24,468 bases of DNA from Nemertoderma westbladi (lineage: Eukaryota; Xenacoelomorpha; Nemertodermatida; Nemertodermatidae), in assembly GCA_032718475.1 (NCBI GenBank), contig JAUCBJ010005667.1, positions 1 through 24,468 on the forward strand. Reading direction: 5' to 3'. Shown here one piece after another: positions 1 to 10,235 of this stretch (position 1 is the stretch's first letter; each line of letters begins with the position of its first letter). Below the pieces are notes generated by a model. It searched no databases. It was given only the letters and a program-made list of their open reading frames with translations, and had not been told where the DNA came from. Made by a program: the position numbers and the translations under genes.

Positions 1-28
1 CTTTTGACCCTTAACATTTAAACTTTTT

Positions 29-620
29 CCATTTTTTATTTCATCTACCCCCACTAAGTCAACCATTGCGAACATTTTTGCTGCGTTACGTTTTTTGATA
101 GCTGTACTCCTTATAGGTCAAAAGGTCACCGAAACGCTAAATTCTAGAACATTGACCTCTAGAGGTCAAGCACAGGGTCGCAGCCGAAAACTAACGGCAC
201 TCTTCAGTAGCAACTCATTACACTGCCTACAAAACGGCGTTGGTCCCATGTCCGTAGCTAGAGCCGTTCTCGAGATATTGGGGTGGGGCAATAATTAATT
301 ATTAATTAATACATAACTAATTAACGCTTACACTTTTTGCATTTTTTATTTTACCTACCCCCACTAAGTCGACCATTGCGAACATTTTTGCTGTGTTACG
401 TTTTTCGATAGCTGCACTCCTTATAGGTTAAAATGCCTCCGAAACCGAAAATTCTAGAACATTGACCCCTGGAGGTCAAGGACAGGGTCGCAGCCCAAAA
501 CTAACGACACTCTTCAGTAGCAACTCGTATACTGTCTACAAAATGGCGTCGGTCCCATCTTCGTAGCTGCAGCCATTCTCGAGATATCGGGGCGGGCCAT
601 ATATTAATTAGTAATTAACG
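29..620. repeat. Internal duplication: two ~300-bp blocks
   Basis: Blocks of about 29-318 and 335-617 align along their whole length. Both start with an ACTTTTTSCATTTTTTATTT run, pass CTACCCCCACTAAGTC, ATTCTAGAACATTGACC, GGTCGCAGCC and CTCGAGATAT, and end in an AT-rich TTAATTAATA tract. They are diverged copies of an ancestral module and recur in every array unit. A third, weaker copy (about 660-790) keeps only CGTAGCTGC.GCCGTT.TCGAGATA followed by TTAAT-rich sequence, and a fourth trace lies at about 868-925. Confidence 0.85.
115..169. promoter_or_regulatory. AGGTCA half-site cluster (DR2 and ER4)
   Basis: AGGTCA-AA-AGGTCA lies at 115-128, a direct repeat with a 2-bp spacer. The perfect palindrome TTGACCTCTAGAGGTCAA at 152-169 contains TGACCT-4-AGGTCA, an everted repeat. 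A second everted pair, one base off, lies at about 464-479 (TGACCC-4-AGGTCA). Each later unit also starts with TGACCT-TT-TGACCC (for example 1717-1730). These match the half-site grammar known for nuclear receptors such as RAR/RXR. Binding is inference only. The sites recur in each unit. Confidence 0.4.
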
Positions 621-1151
621 AATATCTCATTAAGGGTTGGTCGTACGGACTTGCCGCAGAAGACTTTTATACTCGAAATTCCATTCTCTACAACTTTGCC
701 AGAGAAAATTTTTTCGTAGCTGCCGCCGTTTTCGAGATACAGCGCTAATGAGATTTCGCTAATTAATAACTCATTAACGGTAATAGATATGGGTTCGCCG
801 TGACAGGGTTTTTTGTAGAGCTCGTCGAGACCAACAATATCGCCAGTCATTGTTTATATAAAAAGTCTTTTAGTTTTCGAGATATATCGATTAAAAGTTT
901 TCAATCGTTAATTACTAATTAATTAATTAACAAAATTTTTTGAAAAAAACTCCCAGATCTTAGATATTGGTCCTCTATACGATGCAAAAAACAGAATGAC
1001 CGCACCTATTGTAGTTCTCCATAAGAGCCTACTTGTCACCCCCTCCCATAATGCCTGTACAATTGAGTCAGGATAAGTTTTTGCTAAGTGTTTTGTGGAC
1101 TTTGTCTTTTGTGGTCTGTGGCGTATATTTACCTCTATAAAGTTCTCTATC

Positions 1152-1166
1152 GAGCCCTTTGGGCTC
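1152..1166. other. GC-rich hairpin near unit end
   Basis: GAGCCC-ttt-GGGCTC is a perfect 6-bp stem with a 3-nt loop. It occurs in every unit, with loop ttt in type A units and tat in type B units (8085-8099 in the last one). The stem is identical in all copies. Exactly 20 bp separate it from the unit boundary in both the first and the last copy, resembling the subterminal 3' hairpin of rolling-circle transposons. Confidence 0.7.
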
Positions 1167-1195
1167 TATCCCCGCCTGATCCCATCTAGAGTAGA

Positions 1196-1217
1196 GCGCA
1201 AATGAGGACATTTGCGC
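1196..1217. other. Hairpin at unit start
   Basis: GCGCAAATG-agga-CATTTGCGC is a perfect 9-bp stem with a 4-nt loop, 9 bp inside the unit boundary. It is preserved in the internal units (about 2915, 4653 and 6391). The ATG of the 62-codon ORF lies inside the left stem arm. Confidence 0.75.
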
Positions 1218-1610
1218 ATGCAAGCATCACTGCGTGGGGCAATTTAATTAATAGTACTTGTGGTTTTATTGCGTTGTACCAACACAAAAATTGTAAATAT
1301 GAAGAGATGTTATTATCTATACCCATGCATTTCGAATCATACACAGGGGATGCCTTCAATTATTCAATTCAAAACATTGAAGAAATCTAAGTCGATTTGT
1401 AAGGCGGGTTCAAGCATATACATTTATTGCATTGGTTAACTCCATTATACAAATGTAACGATTAATACCTCAGAAAACTTTTAACTACATGTAGTACTAC
1501 TGGACCAGTATATTAGTAATAGCTTACAGACAGCTATAGCAAATACCCACCCACCACCCTTAACATGATTACTTTAATTTCAAATAGACCATGGGTGATT
1601 GTTTAATGAT

Positions 1611-1643
1611 GGTTCACCCAGCCATTTCATGTCTGGGTGAACC
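1611..1643. other. 11-bp perfect hairpin in unit
   Basis: GGTTCACCCAG, an 11-nt loop and CTGGGTGAACC form a perfect 11-bp stem. It is repeated in every unit (about 3349, 5087 and 6826). The last copy has one mismatch in the left arm. A nearby TTGACC/ATGGGTGA context could allow alternative pairing. Confidence 0.75.
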
Positions 1644-2905
1644 AAATGACTTTTGTATACAACCTGAGTTCTAAATATCCTTATGTTTTATCACGAAAAC
1701 TATGATCAAATATCTTTGACCTTTTGACCCTTAACATTTAAACTTTTTGCATTTTTTATTTCATCTACCCCCACTAAGTCGACCATTGTGAACATTTTTG
1801 CTGTGTTACGTTTTTTGATAGCTGTACTCCTTATAGGTCAAAAGGTCACCGAAACGCTAAATTCTAGAACATTGACATCTAGAGGTCAAGCACAGGGTCG
1901 CAGCCCAAAACTAACGGCACTCTTCAGTAGCAACTCATACACTGCCTACAAAACGGCGTTGGTCCCATGTCCGTAGCTAGAGCCGTTCTCGAGATATTGG
2001 GGTGGAGCAATAATTAATTATTAATTAATACATAACTAATTAACGCTTACACTTTTTGCATTTTTTATTTTACCTACCCCCACTAAGTCGACCATTGCGA
2101 ACATTTTTGCTGTGTTACGTTTTTCGATAGCTGCACTCCTTATAGGTTAAAATGCCTCCGAATCCGAAAAATCGAGAACATTGACCCCTGGAGGTCAAGG
2201 ACAGGGTCGCAGCCCAAAACTAACGACACCCTTCAGTAGCAACTCGTATACTGTCTACAAAATGGCGTCGGTCCCATCTTCGTAGCTGCAGCCATTCTCG
2301 AGATATCGGGGCGGGCCATATATTAATTAGTAATTAACGAATATCTCATTAAGGGTTGGTCGTACGGACTTGCCGCAGAAGACTTTTATACTCGAAATTG
2401 CATTCTCTACAACTTTGCCAGAGAAAATTTTTTCGTAGCTGCGGCCGTTTTCGAGATACAGCGCTAATTAGATTTCGTTAATTAATAACTCATTAACGGT
2501 AATAGATATGGGTTCGCCGTGACAGGGTTTTTTGTAGAGCTCGTCTAGACCAACAATTTCGCCAGTCATTGTTTATATAAAAAGTCTTTTAGTTTTCGAG
2601 ATATATCGATTAAAAGTTTTCAATCGTTAATTACTAATTAGTTAATTAACAAAATTTTTTGCAAAAAACTCCCAGATCTTAGATATTGGTCCTCTACACG
2701 ATGCAAAAAACAGAACGACCGTAGCTATTTCCCTTCTATGAGATGTGCCTACTTCCCACCCCACTGCATAAGCCTGTAAATATTGAGCAGGATAGGTTGG
2801 TGTTATATGTTTTGTGCTCTCTGTGTTTCGTTCTCTGTGGCGTTTTCTATGGTCTATGAGGTTCTCTGTCGAGCCCTATGGGCTCTATCCCCGCCTGATC
2901 CCATC

Positions 2906-4643
2906 TAGAGTAGAGCGCAAATGAGGACATTTGCGCATGCAAGCATCACTGCGTGGTGCAATTTAATTAATAGTACTTGTGGTTTTATTGTGTTGTATCA
3001 ACACAAACATTGTAAATATGAAGATATGTTATTATTTATACCAATGCATTTGGAATCATACACAGGCGATGCCTTCAATTATACAATTCAAAACATTGAA
3101 GAAATCTAAGTCGATTTGTAAGGCAGGTTCAAACATATACATTTATTGTATTGGTTAACTCCATTATACAAATGTAATGATTAATACCTCAGAAAACTTC
3201 TAACTAAATGTAGTACTACTGGACCAGTATATTAGTAATAGCTTCAGTATATTAGTAATAGCTTACAGACAGCTATAGCAACACCCACCCACCACCCTTA
3301 ACATGATTACTTTAATTTCAAATAGACCATGGGTGATTGTTTAATGATGGTTCACCCAGCCATTTCATGTCTGGGTGAACCAAATGACTTTTGTATACAA
3401 CCTGACTTCTAAATATCCTTATGTTTTATCACGAATACTATCATCAAAGATCTTTGACCTTTTGACCCTTAACATTTAAACTTTTTCCATTTTTTATTTC
3501 ATCTACCCCCACTAAGTCAACCATTGCGAACATTTTTGCTGCGTTACGTTTTTTGATAGCTGTACTCCTTATAGGTCAAAAGGTCACCGAAACGCTAAAT
3601 TCTAGAACATTGACCTCTAGAGGTCAAGCACAGGGTCGCAGCCGAAAACTAACGGCACTCTTCAGTAGCAACTCATACACTGCCTACAAAACGGCGTTGG
3701 TCCCATGTCCGTAGCTAGAGCCGTTCTCGAGATATTGGGGTGGGGCAATAATTAATTATTAATTAATACATAACTAATTAACGCTTACAGTTTTTGCATT
3801 TTTTATTTTACCTACCCCTACTAAGTCGACCATTGCGAACATTTTTGCTGTGTTACGTTTTTCGATAGCTGCACTCCTTATAGGTTAAAATGCCTCCAAA
3901 ACCGAAAATTCTAGAACATTGACCCCTGGAGGTCAAGGACTGGGTCGCAGCCCAAAACTAACGACACTCTTCAGTAGCAACTCGTATACTGTCTACAAAA
4001 TGGCGTCGGTCCCATCTTCGTAGCTGCAGCCATTCTCGAGATATCGGGGCGGGCCATATATTAATTAGTAATTAACGAATATCTCATTAAGGGTTGGTCG
4101 TACGGACTTGCCGGAGAAGACTTTTATACTCGAAATTCCATTCTCTACAACTTTGCCAGAGAAAATTTTTTCGTAGCTGCCGCCGTTTTCGAGATACAGC
4201 GCTAATGAGATTTCGCTAATTAATAACTCATTAACGGTAATAGATATGGGTTCGCCGTGACAGGGTTTTTTGTAGAGCTCGTCGAGACCAACAATATCGC
4301 CAGTCATTGTTTATATAAAAAGTCTTTTAGTTTTCGAGATATATCGATTAAAAGTTTTCAATCGTTAATTACTAATTAATTAATTAACAAAATTTTTTGA
4401 AAAAAACTCCCAGATCTTAGATATTGGTCCTCTATACGATGCAAAAAACAGAATGACCGCACCTATTGTAGTTCTCCATAAGAGCCTACTTGTCACCCCC
4501 TCCCATAATGCCTGTACAATTGAGTCAGGATAAGTTTTTGCTAAGTGTTTTGTGGACTTTGTCTTTTGTGGTCTGTGGCGTATATTTACCTCTATAAAGT
4601 TCTCTATCGAGCCCTTTGGGCTCTATCCCCGCCTGATTCCATC
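2906..4643. repeat. Array unit, 1738 bp, type A end
   Basis: This complete unit is nearly identical to the next one downstream. It carries both small ORFs (62 codons plus, 80 codons minus), the duplicated 20-bp motif, and a type A variable segment before the GAGCCC-ttt-GGGCTC hairpin. Confidence 0.95.
4065..4307 (-). other. 80-codon ORF repeated in array units
   Basis: This ORF is open at 608-850, 4065-4307, 5803-6045 and 7541-7783 and is disrupted in the second unit. The product begins MTGDIVGLDELYKKP and ends PTLNEIFVNY. The only amino-acid difference seen among the intact copies is a Cys/Ser change near residue 65. TATATAAA lies directly upstream of the ATG, too close to serve as its own TATA box. 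No family is recognised. The ORF overlaps the diverged third module, whose relatives in the same unit have no such ORF, so it is more likely incidental than a gene. Confidence 0.2.
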
Positions 4644-6381
4644 TAGAGTAGAGCGCAAATGAGGACATTTGCGCATGCAAGCATCACTGCGTGGGGCAAT
4701 TTAATTAATAGTACTTGTGGTTTTATTGTGTTGTACCAACACAAACATTGTAAATATGAAGATATGTTATTATCTATACCCATGCATTTGGAATCATACA
4801 CAGGCGATGCCTTCAATTATTCAATTCAAAACATTGAAGAAATCTAAGTCGATTTGTAAGGCAGGTTCAAGCATATACATTTATTGTATTGGTTAACTCC
4901 ATTATACAAATGTAACGATTAATACCTCAGAAAACTTCTAACTACATGTAGTACTACTGGACCAGTATATTAGTAATAGCTTCAGTATATTAGTAATAGC
5001 TTACAGACAGCTATAGCAACACCCACCCACCACCCTTAACATGATTACTTTAATTTCAAATAGACCATGGGTGATTGTTTAATGATGGTTCACCCAGCCA
5101 TTTCATGTCTGGGTGAACCAAATGACTTTTGTATACAACCTGACTTCTAAATATCCTTATGTTTTATCACGAATACTATCATCAAAGATCTTTGACCTTT
5201 TGACCCTTAACATTTAAACTTTTTCCATTTTTTATTTCATCTACCCCCACTAAGTCAACCATTGCGAACATTTTTGCTGCGTTACGTTTTTTGATAGCTG
5301 TACTCCTTATAGGTCAAAAGGTCACCGAAACGCTAAATTCTAGAACATTGACCTCTAGAGGTCAAGCACAGGGTCGCAGCCGAAAACTAACGGCACTCTT
5401 CAGTAGCAACTCATACACTGCCTACAAAACGGCGTTGGTCCCATGTCCGTAGCTAGAGCCGTTCTCGAGATATTGGGGTGGGGCAATAATTAATTATTAA
5501 TTAATACATAACTAATTAACGCTTACAGTTTTTGCATTTTTTATTTTACCTACCCCTACTAAGTCGACCATTGCGAACATTTTTGCTGTGTTACGTTTTT
5601 CGATAGCTGCACTCCTTATAGGTTAAAATGCCTCCAAAACCGAAAATTCTAGAACATTGACCCCTGGAGGTCAAGGACTGGGTCGCAGCCCAAAACTAAC
5701 GACACTCTTCAGTAGCAACTCGTATACTGTCTACAAAATGGCGTCGGTCCCATCTTCGTAGCTGCAGCCATTCTCGAGATATCGGGGCGGGCCATATATT
5801 AATTAGTAATTAACGAATATCTCATTAAGGGTTGGTCGTACGGACTTGCCGGAGAAGACTTTTATACTCGAAATTCCATTCTCTACAACTTTGCCAGAGA
5901 AAATTTTTTCGTAGCTGCCGCCGTTTTCGAGATACAGCGCTAATGAGATTTCGCTAATTAATAACTCATTAACGGTAATAGATATGGGTTCGCCGTGACA
6001 GGGTTTTTTGTAGAGCTCGTCGAGACCAACAATATCGCCAGTCATTGTTTATATAAAAAGTCTTTTAGTTTTCGAGATATATCGATTAAAAGTTTTCAAT
6101 CGTTAATTACTAATTAATTAATTAACAAAATTTTTTGAAAAAAACTCCCAGATCTTAGATATTGGTCCTCTATACGATGCAAAAAACAGAATGACCGCAC
6201 CTATTGTAGTTCTCCATAAGAGCCTACTTGTCACCCCCTCCCATAATGCCTGTACAATTGAGTCAGGATAAGTTTTTGCTAAGTGTTTTGTGGACTTTGT
6301 CTTTTGTGGTCTGTGGCGTATATTTACCTCTATAAAGTTCTCTATCGAGCCCTTTGGGCTCTATCCCCGCCTGATTCCATC
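4644..6381. repeat. Array unit, 1738 bp, type A end
   Basis: This complete unit has the same length as its left neighbour and very few differences from it, which points to recent duplication or efficient homogenisation. Both small ORFs are open. Confidence 0.95.
4659..4847 (+). other. 62-codon ORF repeated in array units
   Basis: This short ORF starts with ATG inside the GCGCAAATG hairpin and is open at 1202-1390, 2921-3109, 4659-4847 and 6397-6585. The product begins MRTFAHASITAW and ends SIQNIEEI or TIQNIEEI. It has no signal peptide, membrane segment or motif I recognise. Differences between copies are mostly amino-acid-changing (G/C, A/V, N/H, E/D, F/L), so I see no purifying selection. 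The ORF is probably open by chance and kept open because the copies are homogenised. Coding is not supported beyond the conserved length. Confidence 0.15.
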
Positions 6382-8119
6382 TAGAGTAGAGCGCAAATGA
6401 GGACATTTGCGCATGCAAGCATCACTGCGTGGGGCAATTTAATTAATAGTACTTTTGGTTTTATTGTGTTGTACCAACACAAAAATTGTAAATATGAAGA
6501 TATGTTATTATCTATACCCATGCATTTGGAATCATACACAGGCGATGCCTTCAATTATTCAATTCAAAACATTGAAGAAATCTAAGTCGATTTGTAAGGC
6601 AGGTTCAAGCATATACATTTATTGTATTGGTTAACTCCATTATACAAATGTAACGATTAATACCTCAGAAAACTTCTAACTACATGTAGTACTAGTGGAC
6701 CAGTATATTAGTATTAGCTTCAGTATATTAGTAATAGCTTACAGACAGCTATAGCAACACCCACCCACCACCCTTAACATGATTACTTTAATTTCAAATA
6801 GACCATGGGTGATTGTTTAATGATGGTTCCCCCAGCCATTTCATGTCTGGGTGAACCAAATGACTCTTGTATACAACCTGACTTCTAAATATCCTTATGT
6901 TTTATCACGAATACTATCATCAAAGATCTTTGACCTTTTGACCCTTAACATTTAAACTTTTTCCATTTTTTATTTCATCTACCCCCACTAAGTCAACCAT
7001 TGCGAACATTTTTGCTGCGTTACGTTTTTTGATAGCTGTACTCCTTATAGGTCAAAAGGTCACCGAAACGCTAAATTCTAGAACATTGACCTCTAGAGGT
7101 CAAGCACAGGGTCGCAGCCCAAAACTAACGGCACTCTTCAGTAGCAACTCATACACTGCCTACAAAACGGCGTTGGTCCCATGTCCGTAGCTAGAGCCGT
7201 TCTCGAGATATTGGGGTGGGGCAATAATTAATTATTAATTAATACATAACTAATTAACGCTTACACTTTTTGCATTTTTTATTTTACCTACCCCCACTAA
7301 GTCGACCATTGCGAACATTTTTGCTGTGTTACGTTTTTCGATAGCTGCACTCCTTATAGGTTAAAATGCCTCCAAAACCGAAAATTCTAGAACATTGACC
7401 CCTGGAGGTCAAGGACAGGGTCGCAGCCCAAAACTAACGACACTCTTCAGTAGCAACTCGTATACTGTCTACAAAATGGCGTCGGTCCCATCTTCGTAGC
7501 TGCAGCCATTCTCGAGATATCGGGGCGGGCCATATATTAATTAGTAATTAACGAATATCTCATTAAGGGTTGGTCGTACAGACTTGCCGGAGAAGACTTT
7601 TATACTCGAAATTCCATTCTCTACAACTTTGCCAGAGAAAATTTTTTCGTAGCTGCCGCCGTTTTCGAGATACAGCGCTAATGAGATTTCGCTAATTAAT
7701 AACTCATTAACGGTAATAGATATGGGTTCGCCGTGACAGGGTTTTTTGTAGAGCTCGTCGAGACCAACAATATCGCCAGTCATTGTTTATATAAAAAGTC
7801 TTTTAGTTTTCGAGATATATCGATTAAAAGTTTTCAATCGTTAATTACTAATTAATTAATTAACAAAATTTTTTGCAAAAAACTCCCAGATCTTAGATAT
7901 TGGTCCTCTACACGATGCAAAAAACAGAATGACCGTAGCTATTTCCCTTCTATGAGATGTGCCTACTTGTCACCCCACTGCATAAGCCTGTAAATATTGA
8001 GCAGGATAGGTTGGTGTTATATGTTTTGTGCTCTCTGTTTTTCGTTCTCTGTGGCGTTTTCTATGTTCTATGAGGTTCTCTGTCGAGCCCTATGGGCTCT
8101 ATCCACGCCTGATCCCATC
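6382..8119. repeat. Last array unit, 1738 bp, type B end
   Basis: This unit is exactly 1738 bp measured from CCCATC to CCCATC. At 8119 the sequence leaves the array and the next unit's start (TAGAGTAGAGCGC) is not found. The variable segment (7936-8074) is type B, like that of unit 1187-2905 and unlike its two left neighbours. One hairpin arm is mutated in this unit (GGTTCCCCCAG instead of GGTTCACCCAG near 6826). Confidence 0.94.
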
Positions 8120-8912
8120 CAGTGGATGGGCACCAGTTGACCTCTCCGTAGCCGAGAGCACTCCAAAAATATTTTATAACATATAAATAGTACAAATTGA
8201 GCATTGGGGATGCATATTATACCTGAGAACTTTTAAAAATTTCAATATTGAAAATTATGCTTGGAAATTTAGAAATGATTTCACATGCAAAAATGTTTAA
8301 TATTTATAGGTATCGGATCTCCAGATCAATAAACATATGTTCATGTATTTTATATTGTGAGATAAAGTTTACTAACCTTATGTATCTCTATGATAGTGGT
8401 AAATACAGTAGGCCTATAATATATAACGTATACCAGATAGTGTTCATTATTTATCTATATTTTATTATATCCATGTTAATTGTTGATCAAGATAATATAT
8501 ATTTAGTGCAGTATTGATGACTCCTGATAACTTGCAAACGACAATAAAGCAAAAAAGACATACAAAATTTATAATGATACAGTATTTATATATTATTTCT
8601 TGTCAAATTATTTTTGAAGTTATATAAAATTAAATTAGGGCCTACCGATATCGTAAACGTAATCGTTAAATTTAAATTCGTATGTATTTTATAGAGATAT
8701 CATCAATAATTATATATTTTTATCAATAGGGTTGATGAACAAATGAGATGAACTTCAGTAAATATATCAACAATATTTAAAAGTCCCTTCTTTTTAATTC
8801 ATCCTCACCAATCACCCAAACACCACCCTTTACAACATGACTTTATACCTTCGTCAGCCAATTTAATGATATAACTAATCACATTACTGCCAACAATATG
8901 ACCACCACTACA

Positions 8913-8935
8913 CCCCCCCCCCCCCCCCCCCCCCC
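8913..8935. repeat. Poly-C tract, C23
   Basis: An uninterrupted run of 23 C follows CCACTACAC. It is the second longest homopolymer in the window, after G24 at 15912-15935. Such runs are prone to length change and assembly error, and the opposite strand could form G-quadruplexes. Confidence 0.95.
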
Positions 8936-9048
8936 TCAACCACGCCCATCCCCCCTCCCCCAGACATATACTGTACTTGCACATTCTACTAGGGTGTATT
9001 ATTTTCAATGTAAAATTGAATTGGATTGAGAAACTGGTCGCTCCAGTC

Positions 9049-9064
9049 GCGTCGCTAGCGACGC
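9049..9064. other. 16-bp perfect palindrome
   Basis: GCGTCGCTAGCGACGC is a perfect 16-bp palindrome in a GC-rich island (about 9037-9090) inside AT-rich DNA. The partial arm GGTCGCTCCAGTCGC lies just upstream. It may be the end of a decayed mobile element, but no partner end was found. Confidence 0.6.
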
Positions 9065-9489
9065 TCCTTCCGCTGGGAGGGACCATATCCTTAATATCTT
9101 TTGTATTATAATGATTTCCTTGTTTAATCTTTAAGATATAATATAAATGAAATCCATTAATATTAAACGTAAACACGGATAAATAGCAACCAGGGGTGAT
9201 GTGAGTTTATTCCATTAGATAGAAATATACTGCTAAAAAATCATAAATTTTAATTCTAATTTAGTGGGCTTCATGATATTGCGTTTTTATATTCGCCTAC
9301 ATGTAATCATTACTAACCAAAAGCCAAAACTGATATTTTATTATATATAAAAAAATATATATATCAATATTATATAGTTAACCTTTATATCAAACATTCC
9401 TGGATTAGAGGTCGCCCATGGGTATTTCTGCCTATTAGGGGGTACAGGGAATACTCCTGAGATGGTTATAAGTAATAAGTTTGCAAACC

Positions 9490-10235
9490 AAATGCAGCGA
9501 ATATCGAGATATTGCGATTTTAAATTCGACCAATCAGAAACGACCATAACTCCGGAACCGTAATTGCAACATCACTTCGATCTTCATCAACGGGATGGGA
9601 TCGCTCCAGAGAACATTTTAATATTTTATTCGCCGCACCAAAGTGAATGGATCTCGAGATAAGGAGTCTTTAAAAATTAACCAATCACAGCGCAGCTCTC
9701 CTTAAACGGTGGTTCCACCGCGATGGCGTTGTCGGCAACGTGACGGGGATGATCCAAGGAACATTCTAAGCTTTTATTCGACGCTCCAAAGTTAATAGAT
9801 CTCGAGATATCGCGTTTTAAAATTTCGACCAATCACAGGCCATGTAGCCAAAACCAGTAATCCAACAGCGATGAATCGTCTTCAGTCAGCTAGGGGACGT
9901 TCCATAGAATATTCCTAGCCTTTAAACTCCGCCACAAAGTGAATAAAACTCGAGTTATTAACGTTCAAAGAATCATCCAATCAGAGGCCGTATCTGGTGA
10001 CCACGGTAAGGTCGCGACCTGGGACCCAAACTGGAGCTTCAGAGTACCGTCCACAACATTTTCGCATAAAATTGTACCGTAAAATATCAAGGCCTGGGCA
10101 CATTTTCGACGTTTGAAAGTAATAGCCAATCAGGTGCCAGATATGGTGACCACGGTCTTGTCGTGACCTGAGACCCAGACTGCAGCTTCAGATTACCGGC
10201 CAAAACATATCCGCATAAAATTATATCCAAAAATG
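9490..10235. repeat. Diverged 149-bp tandem repeat, five copies
   Basis: CCAATCA begins at 9530, 9681, 9829, 9977 and 10126, giving spacings of 151, 148, 148 and 149 bp. Around it the copies share an upstream ATCGAGATAT or CTCGAGATA motif (copies 1-3), an ACATT..TATTCG..GC.CCAAAGTGAAT segment, and in the last two copies a long stretch with GGTGACCACGGT, GTCG.GACCTG and CGCATAAAATT. Similarity is clear but imperfect, so the array is old. No copy was found one period further out on either side. Confidence 0.8.

Larger units (their letters stand above)
1..1186. repeat. Array unit, partial, type A end
   Basis: This is the 3' two-thirds of a unit, cut by the window start. It carries the type A form of the variable segment (1003-1141) and ends with the GAGCCC-ttt-GGGCTC hairpin (1152-1166) plus 20 bp. 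It includes the perfect 18-bp palindrome TTGACCTCTAGAGGTCAA (152-169) and a direct repeat of AGGTCA with a 2-bp spacer (115-128). Confidence 0.93.
1187..2905. repeat. Array unit, 1719 bp, type B end
   Basis: This complete unit is the most diverged of the set. It lacks the 20-bp duplication near the CAGTATATTAGTAATAGCTT motif. Its ER4-like site is mutated (TGACAT instead of TGACCT near 1873). The 80-codon minus-strand ORF seen in the other units is not intact here. The variable segment (2722-2860) is type B. Confidence 0.93.
1..8119. repeat. Tandem array, 1738-bp period
   Basis: Near-identical long units repeat head to tail. Using the right array edge to set the phase, the units are 1-1186 (partial, cut by the window), 1187-2905 (1719 bp), 2906-4643, 4644-6381 and 6382-8119 (1738 bp each). 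Adjacent units differ by scattered substitutions. The 1719-bp unit lacks a 20-bp duplication seen near 3225-3264 in its neighbour. Each unit holds two clearly related blocks of about 300 bp, a third diverged block, a variable 139-bp segment and several hairpins. There is no transposase, RNA gene or long ORF. It could be a satellite or a concatemer of a non-autonomous mobile element. The left edge lies outside the window. Confidence 0.97.
8120..9480. other. Unassigned AT-rich segment
   Basis: No gene is supported here. A small hairpin CCCATCC-agt-GGATGGG (8114-8130) straddles the array edge. The rest is AT-rich and single-copy within this window, apart from the poly-C tract and palindrome listed separately. 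The ORF-length stretches are low complexity (Ile/Tyr rich) or run through the poly-C tract. At 9258-9270 ATTTAGTGGGC matches half of the P-like element's palindrome, which may be coincidence. Confidence 0.6.

Noticed and set aside
1152-1230. Hammerhead ribozyme near the unit boundary
   Set aside because: CTGAT is present but the conserved CTGANGA and GAAA core is missing.
1100-1260. snRNA, spliced-leader or histone-type RNA gene in the array unit (TATAAAG, stem-loops)
   Set aside because: The TATA-like word is absent from type B units, the stems do not match known snRNA or histone 3' stem sequences, and no Sm site is placed sensibly.
8248-8517. 89-codon plus-strand frame
   Set aside because: Ile/Tyr/Asn-rich translation of AT-rich DNA with no recognisable motif.
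8805-9176. 123-codon minus-strand frame with a Gly-rich stretch
   Set aside because: The Gly run is just the translation of the C23 tract, and the rest has no motif or start context.
9258-9284. Solo end of a P-like element (ATTTAGTGGGC, then CATGATA)
   Set aside because: Only half of the palindrome matches, ACGACC and GCTGCA are absent, and no partner end is nearby.
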